DNA from: Tillandsia leiboldiana
Taxonomy: Eukaryota > Streptophyta > Magnoliopsida > Poales > Bromeliaceae
Reading direction: 5' to 3'
Assembly: GCA_029204045.2 (NCBI GenBank)
Contig: CM055063.1
Coordinates: 44,745,345-44,809,344, forward strand
DNA: 64,000 nucleotides
Part shown: piece after piece, positions 58,320-64,000 of the stretch
Layout: every line of letters begins with the position of its first letter
Position numbering within the stretch: position 1 is the stretch's first letter
Program-made: the position numbers and the translations under genes
Notes under the pieces: model-generated
Database searches by the model: none
Told to the model about the DNA's origin: nothing
What the model saw: the letters and a program-made list of their open reading frames with translations, nothing else

Positions 58320-59477
58320 TGTTGGGTTATACTATAATAAGGATCTAAATAGGGGAAAAACCACCTAGAGGGGGGGTGAATAGGTGTAAACGATAAAAAC
58401 TCAAAAATCTTTGCGTAATAAAAACCCAATGCGGAAATGAAAATAACACGCAAGATTTTTACGTGGAAAACTCCAAAACCAGGAGTAAAAAACTACGGGA
58501 CCGATAACACGGTGAAATCAACTAAGATTATAACACGTACAAAGGTCATATAACGCACTCACAGACGACTCATCCTTTTTCCATACGCTCCGAGTTGAGC
58601 TTCTCCGCTCGCTCCGCAACGCGCCTCGAATCCACGATTTGCGTCCAACGTCGGATCCACGGCGTCCAACGTCGAGTCCACGACGTCTGACCGAATCCAC
58701 GGTCTCCACCAGGTAGTACGTCTCGATCACACGAACGTACCTCGCTCCGAATCCACGAGAGCGGTAGCACCTTGAATCCACAAGGCCACGCGAATCCACG
58801 CGCCGATTTTGGGGAAAATCATTGTTTTGTTGGTGGTGATGATCCGCCGAATACTTAGATCAAAGATAGATCGGAAATGCCATCTAAGTATTCATTAATT
58901 TGATTCTACTCAAAATCTGAGTATGAAAACCTAGAATCAAATTAATTAATATAGATGAAGAAACATAGAATTAAATCTAGTTATTTCCTTTCTTCTCTAT
59001 ATGTGGATCTTATAAGTTTTTTCTCCGTTAATATTTTTCCGTCATTTCCCGGAGTAAAAAACTTATTGTGGATTACCCTAAAAGATGAAATTAGGGTTTA
59101 CTTATAGGTTAGAAACCATTGGAAGAGGATAAGAATCAAAAACTGATTGTAACAGAATTTTTCCCGCACGACGGTCCGGACCGGAGTAGGCTCGTTCAGG
59201 ACTGTCGTTGTTTTTCAGAGAATTTCTGAAAAATCAAGGTTCGGGGTCCGGAACGAAATTCCACGGCCCGGACTGTTCATGCAGTTTCCGCAAAAACTAC
59301 GTTCGGGGTCCGGAACGAAATCTCACGGTCCGGACTGTTCATGCAGTTTCAGCAAAATCCACGTTCGGGGTCCGGAACAAAACAAGGATGTTCAGGACTG
59401 GATTTGTGCATGAACTACCAACGTTCGGGGTCCGGACTATAGTCCCCTGTTCCGGATCCTGAACATGTAACTTGTCC
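58320..59477 (-). mobile_element. 5' LTR of Sirevirus S, truncated
   Basis: It matches 30111-31266 closely and then stops at CTTGTCC, where LTR F begins with TGTGGTGACC. The final 209 bases of the 3' LTR (31267-31475) have no counterpart here. They should lie beyond LTR F if F is a simple insertion. Confidence 0.92.
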
Positions 59478-61642
59478 TGTGGTGACCCGGATCTTTGCAG
59501 GGCTTCTACAGTGTGACCAGCAGCTTCTGGAAGCCTACGTGGCATGTCGGCGGTGTTCGCGCGCCAATTTGGACACAAGAGATGGACTCGGGGCTAAAAA
59601 TGGATCACGTGGGTAATCGGGGGACCCCGTCGGATGTTTAGAGGAGTTTACGCGCAGAATGGATGTCAAATTTAGGCTCGGCGCGAAATTCGGATTAAAA
59701 ATACCTTTTCGGGAGCCTCCGGCAATTTATAGGATTGGAATTTGGCAAAATGGACGCCGGATTTGGAATCAGCGCGCGAAAACGGTCAAGATGGGCTATT
59801 TACTTGTATTTTTCGGAGCTTGCTACAGTAATTTACTGTTCACGGCCGGAACAGTGTCCCCGGCGATCGCCGGCGGCGGCGGGCAGCGGCGGAAGGCGGC
59901 GGCGCGGGCTCGGGCAGGCGGCGCGCGGCCGCGGGCAGGCGGAGAGCGGCACGGGCAGGCGCGCATGGGCGCGGGCAGGTGCGCGGTCCACGCGGCGGGC
60001 GTGCACCAGGGCGGTGCCACGTGGCGTCTTCTGAGTGGGTGGTTCAGACGGCGCGGTCCACGGGAGACGCGCGGGTGCACGGTGGACCGACTGGGGACAC
60101 GTGGCATCTGTCTATTGGTTCGGTGCTTTGAAATTTCGTACACCGGGCGTAGCAGGCGAAGGGTCTGACGTGGCGCCTCCCCATTGGTCGGGGTACTGTG
60201 CGCGGCTGGCGGGGCGACGTGCGCTGGCAGGTGGGCAGGTGGCCGTACCGGCGGGCAGGTGGCCGTACGCGCAGGTCAGCCGGGGCGACGTGCGCGGGGC
60301 AGGCGCGTGGGTGCCACGCGGCGCTGCCGGGGTGGCCGGCGCTGCTGGTTGCTGTTCGGGCGCGGGCGACGTGGCGCAGCACGGTTGGAGGGTCTTGCTG
60401 TTTGATGTTTTGGGGTGACGTGGCAGCATCTGGTGGATTCGGGCGCTAATGGACGGCCCGGATCGGGCGCACTGTGTGCGCCCGAAACTTTCCGGGCGCC
60501 CGAAAAGTTGGCATGGAGGGAATTTTGTGATTTGTTCAGTTTCAGCTATAAATACCTCCCTTTGGCCTACAGTTTGAGGCTTTTCCTGAGCTCTTCTCCC
60601 TTGGAAACCTTAAGCAAAGTTGTTCATCTTCCTGTGGAGCATCTCGTGGAGAAGTTTGGGAATTTTTGGTGGCACACACTTCGAGGGATGCGGCTTTTGG
60701 CGCAGTGCGACTTTCCTTCACCGGTGATCCCCTTCGTCGCGTTTCGGTGCGCAGGCTCCCTTGGCTTACTCAGACCATCTTTTTCGATGATTTTTGTGGC
60801 AGCGCGTTCAAGAGAGGTAAGGCTTCATTTTTCCTGCTAATTACTTCTCCGTATTTCGAGCTTTTGGCACTGTTCCCGAGGCATCTCTAAGACACTATTT
60901 TTCTGTGGAGATTTTGGACAGCAGGAGCTTGTTGGATTTATTTTTCAGCCCACGGGTGTCGGAATGAGGTTATTCAAGTGTCGATTGATATCTACTCTTC
61001 GAGAGGAACGCACCCGTATTTTTATTGGATTTTTTTTAGGTCATTTCGAGGGTGATAATTAAGCTTCTTTACTGCTATCTTTTCAGCAGAACTGGGTTCT
61101 TGAGGAAATGACTCCCAACGTTGTCCGAATTGTTTCTTGGTCTACAGGTTTCGGAACGGGGCGTTTAAACAGTCGATTTGGGGCTACTCGTCGCGAGGAT
61201 CGCAACCATGATTTTTTGGGAATTTTTGGAGGTCTGTATACTGGTGAAAAGGCTTCTTCTCTCTGCTGGTTGGTAGAAAACAGCATGTGCTGTTTTCAGA
61301 GTTTTGATTATGGTGTAATTAATCCTCGGCTTCGATGCTGTTTGTTGGAACAGTGGTTTGTGCGACTGTTTACCGAGAGTGTGGTTCCGGCAGATTTGGA
61401 TTTCGTGTGGCTGCGTACTTCACCGACTTCGGCTTTGCCTGCGGAATGCATTTCAGGTGGGTGCCTTATTCCCAAAACCGGTGGGCGGTTCTCTAAATTT
61501 TTATAAGTTAGAATTGCATGCAGGTGTATGGTACAATGGCTGGGATTGATCGGTAAGCCTAACAATGTGGATTTTATGGGAATTGCAAGTGAATTATTCA
61601 TTGTATGAAAATGGTATTAATCAAACATTCATGTTGATGATT
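59478..61642 (+). mobile_element. Gypsy LTR 'F', 5' part
   Basis: It starts TGTGGTGACCCGGATC, then ACCAGCAGCTTCTGGAAGCC, which in inverse orientation is the end of LTR E. The U3-like part has CTACAGTAATT (59823), a GC-rich block with ACGTGGC boxes (60017, 60102, 60170, 60370, 60418), and CCGGGCGCCCGAAAAG at 60491. TATAAATA follows at 60547. It is interrupted at 61643 by LTR G and contains no recognisable gene. Confidence 0.8.
60547..60554 (+). promoter_or_regulatory. TATA box of LTR F
   Basis: CTATAAATACC lies about 45 bases downstream of the GGGCGCCC palindrome and the G-box cluster, followed by CT-rich sequence. This is a plausible RNA polymerase II promoter for the element, with transcription predicted to start near 60580. 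Confidence 0.72.
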
Positions 61643-62400
61643 TGTGAGGTCCCGGAATCTCCCGCGTAGGGTTTGCCGGTTGATTGGCAGCTTTTAGGGG
61701 CCGTTGGGAGTGTATGTGCGCTTGTCGGGCCCAAGAAATGGATTTGTGATGCAATTTGGGATTTAGTTGCATCACTGGAGGCCTGCGTGATGTGTCGGTG
61801 GTGTTTGCGTGCATTTTGGACACAAGTGTTGGACTTGTGCTTAAAAGGAGATCCCGTGGGAAATTGGAGGACCCGTCGGGTGTTTGGAAGTGGTTTCGCG
61901 CGATTCAGATGTCAAAATTGGACTCCGGGCGAAGTTTGGATAAGAGTTTACCTCTCCGGTCGCCTTCGGGAATTTTTAGAGTTGGAATTTGGCAAATCGG
62001 ACTTAAAAAATGGACCCGGCGCGAAAATCGGATCGAGTGGGCTATCCGGGGGCACTCTGTAATTTTCGGATGAGAATTTGGAGAAATGGACTATTTATTT
62101 GTTTAATTTGGAGCCCGGATGGTTTGCGCGTTTTTCGAGGCGATGCGGCACGAGATTCGAGGCATGCACGTTTTTCGAGGTGTCGCAGCACGCTTTTCGA
62201 CGGCGTACGGCGCACGCGTGGCACGGCAGGCAGGTGCGCTTGGGAAGCGCGGCTGCGGCGTGGGGCGCACGCGGGGGCAGCCACGTGGCGGGCCCCCACT
62301 GGCGCCCGCTCGGGCGCGCGTGACACCGCGCCCGTGTGGCGGGCCCGTGTCCCGCGCCTGCGCGGGCACGGTGTCACGCGCCCGTGTCGCGCGCGGGCTG

Positions 62401-62480
62401 CGCGCCCGCGTGGCGCGCTGCGCGCCCGCGTGGCGCGCTGCGCGCCCGCGTGGCGCGCTGCGCGCCCGCGTGGCGCGCAG
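62401..62480 (+). repeat. 20-bp tandem array in LTR G
   Basis: Four near-perfect copies of CGCGCCCGCGTGGCGCGCTG (20 bases) stand head to tail. Only the last differs, ending CAG instead of CTG. Confidence 0.95.
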
Positions 62481-62886
62481 GGGCGCAGCCACGTGACGCG
62501 CCCTGTGGTTGCCTGCGCCTGGTGCACCCGGCTGGGTGCTGTGCACCGGCGGGTGCACCGTGAACCGGTGCACCGTGGACCACTTTCCTCCTCCCTCCTT
62601 TTCTTCTTCTTCTTTCTCCCCCGCAACCCCATTTCTCCTCCTTTTCTTTCTTTCTTCTTCACCCGAGTGAGAGGGAGAGTGAAGAAGGAGATTGTGGGAG
62701 ATGCGGCGTTGCGTCGTCAGCTTCGTGAAGCGTGCGGGGTCGCCGATGGGAGCGTTGCGGCGACGGCGGCACAGTTGGGTAGGTCCCGTGTGCTAATTTT
62801 ATGGTATTTTTGGCACAATTTTGGAGCGATCTTTTGGACAATTAATTAACCCTCTTGCTTTTATCTGTGTTGGGAACTGTGTTTTT

Positions 62887-63305
62887 ACTGCTCCGTTTTG
62901 CGTGCGGACCCCGGCGGCGTGCACCGTTTTGCGTGCGGACTCCGTTTTGCGCGCGGGTTTCGGCACCGTGCACCGTTTTGCATGCGGACTCCGGCACCGT
63001 GCACCGTTTTGCGTGCGGACTCCGGCACCGTGCACCGTTTTGCCTGCGAACTCCGGCACCGTGCACCGTTTTGCGTGCGGACTCTGTTTGGTGTGCGGAT
63101 TCAGGTATCGCGCCCCATTTTGCGTGCGAACTCCGGCGGCGTGCTCCGTTTTGCGTGCGGACTCGGCATTGCGCACCGTTTTGCGTGTGGACTCCGTTTG
63201 GCGTGCGGATTCCGGCATCGTGCCCCGTTTTGCATGCGAACTCCGGCGGCGTGCTCCGTTTTGCGTGCGGACTCCGGCAGCGGACATCGTTTTGCGTGCG
63301 GATCG
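62887..63305 (+). repeat. 31-bp TTTTGCGTGC minisatellite in LTR G
   Basis: The unit CTCCGGCACCGTGCACCG followed by TTTTGCGTGCGGA (31 bases) recurs about 13 times, most regularly at 62960-63080. It shares its core with the arrays in LTRs B and E. Confidence 0.92.
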
Positions 63306-64000
63306 CGTGGAGGCCAATTGCAAGTGTCTACGAGCAATTGGTGGCAAATCGAGGTGGGTGGCCTTATCTCCAAGTTTTATGGACTGTACATTAATTCTAT
63401 TGATGTAGGACATGCATGATAGTTTATTTCCTTGTGTAGCATGCTAGATTGTTGGAATGGTTATTCCTTTTATCATCTGTTAATAAAGCTATCTTGGAAC
63501 TTGACCTAGCACCCCCGTCATATGTTGCATGTGTAACCAGACCAGTAGAAAACCCTCACTTGGGCTAGGGTTATTTATGTTTAGACACCCACACTGTTTT
63601 TCTATCCCTGGACATAGTGTTATCCTTGCCCGGGTAGTGGGCCGAGAGGTCGGGATTTTCTTTTAGTGTGGGATGCGTTTGCACTCGTGCTTGGGAGCAG
63701 AGTGGAGTCTGGTAGTTGTAGCGGGTTGCTTATCTGTGCCGGGAGCCGTTTGGGTAAACGGTAGTCCCGGGAGGTCTAGTATCCCTGTTGCGCTGTCGTG
63801 GGAGATAGCCGTTGAGCAGGCGGTAGTCCCGGGCCGTCGAGTATCTTCCGGCCAGTGTTGTTGGGAACTGTTTGGGTTAACGGTGATCCCAGGTCGTCGA
63901 GTGTTGTCCGACCAGTATTGTTAGCTTGAGTTGTGGGTCGTTCCTGGCTGTGGAGTACCTCCAGCCAGTGTGCCTTGTGCTGCGAGCTGTTGGAGAGGCT

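Larger units (their letters stand above)
30111..59477 (-). mobile_element. Ty1/copia Sirevirus-type element 'S', interrupted by element E
   Basis: The 3' LTR is 30111-31475 and the truncated 5' LTR 58320-59477. The primer binding site is at 58307-58317 and the polypurine tract at 31476-31489. The gag-to-RNase H region lies at 53747-58286. A long 3' region (31476-32660 and 52076-53746) contains extra polypurine-like motifs and a non-pol frame. Sirevirus assignment rests on repeated AGGGGGAG-type polypurine tracts, two CCHC knuckles, the pol motifs and the long region between pol and the 3' LTR. Gypsy element E (32661-52070) is inserted in that region with target duplication CAGTC. The 5' LTR is cut by LTR F, so the element's own target duplication cannot be checked. 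Confidence 0.9.
61643..64000 (+). mobile_element. Gypsy LTR 'G', runs off the window
   Basis: It starts TGTGAGGTCCCGGAATC inside LTR F (flank TGATT at 61638-61642). The first part resembles LTR E: a GCCACGTGGC box at 62280, a CT-rich tract at 62581-62660 and the TTTTGCGTGC array. From about 63350 it instead matches the inverse of the LTR of C (12700-13200) almost base for base, for example CATATGTTGCATGTGTAACC. It is therefore a mosaic. GGTCGTCGAGTATC-type units near 63780-63960 form a loose repeat. There is no gene and the 3' end is outside. Confidence 0.8.

Overview
This window is plant nuclear repeat DNA, almost certainly from an angiosperm with large LTR-retrotransposon blocks. I found no host protein-coding gene. 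The lineage call rests on a Ty1/copia element of the Sirevirus (SIRE/Maximus) type, a Cassandra TRIM with 5S-rRNA-derived LTRs, and several Ty3/gypsy chromovirus-like (Tekay/Del-type) elements with LTRs of about 4 kb that open TGTGAGGACC and close GGGGCGTGACA. I cannot name the species.

The layout is a nest of insertions. On the left, plus-strand gypsy LTRs (1-3147, 3148-3530, 5203-9916) flank a decayed internal stretch. A minus-strand gypsy LTR, 'D' (10122-11090, resuming 27943-30110), is split by element 'C' (11091-27937), which carries gag but no pol. C's right LTR holds a partial tandem duplication and a 3.3 kb solo LTR (21510-24836). D is also cut at 30110 by the Sirevirus 'S' (30111-59477, minus strand). 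S is split by gypsy element 'E' (32661-52070, target duplication CAGTC), and E's LTR is split by a Cassandra element (target duplication CGAAA). The 5' LTR of S is interrupted at 59477 by plus-strand gypsy LTR 'F', which is entered at 61643 by LTR 'G' that runs off the window.

The 100-N gap at 44996-45095 is very probably a misjoin of overlapping contigs. Sequence 37187-44995 is repeated at 45096-52909, with mostly single-base indels near both contig ends. The second LTR of E, the Cassandra copy and the S 3' region therefore appear twice here but probably exist once.

Coding content is retroelement-derived and mostly broken. S has a gag with a lost start, a frameshift and stops, a deleted protease, an intact integrase-RT frame (DD35E, YVDD) and a frameshifted RNase H frame. 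C has a gag with two in-frame stops, and E has heavily decayed gag-PR-RT. Between pol and the 3' LTR, S carries a frame for a predicted secreted, acidic protein of about 190 residues, split by the insertion of E. The LTRs are rich in private minisatellites, G-box (CACGTG) clusters and a recurrent GGGCGCCC palindrome. Many long apparent ORFs are translations of these GC-rich repeats.
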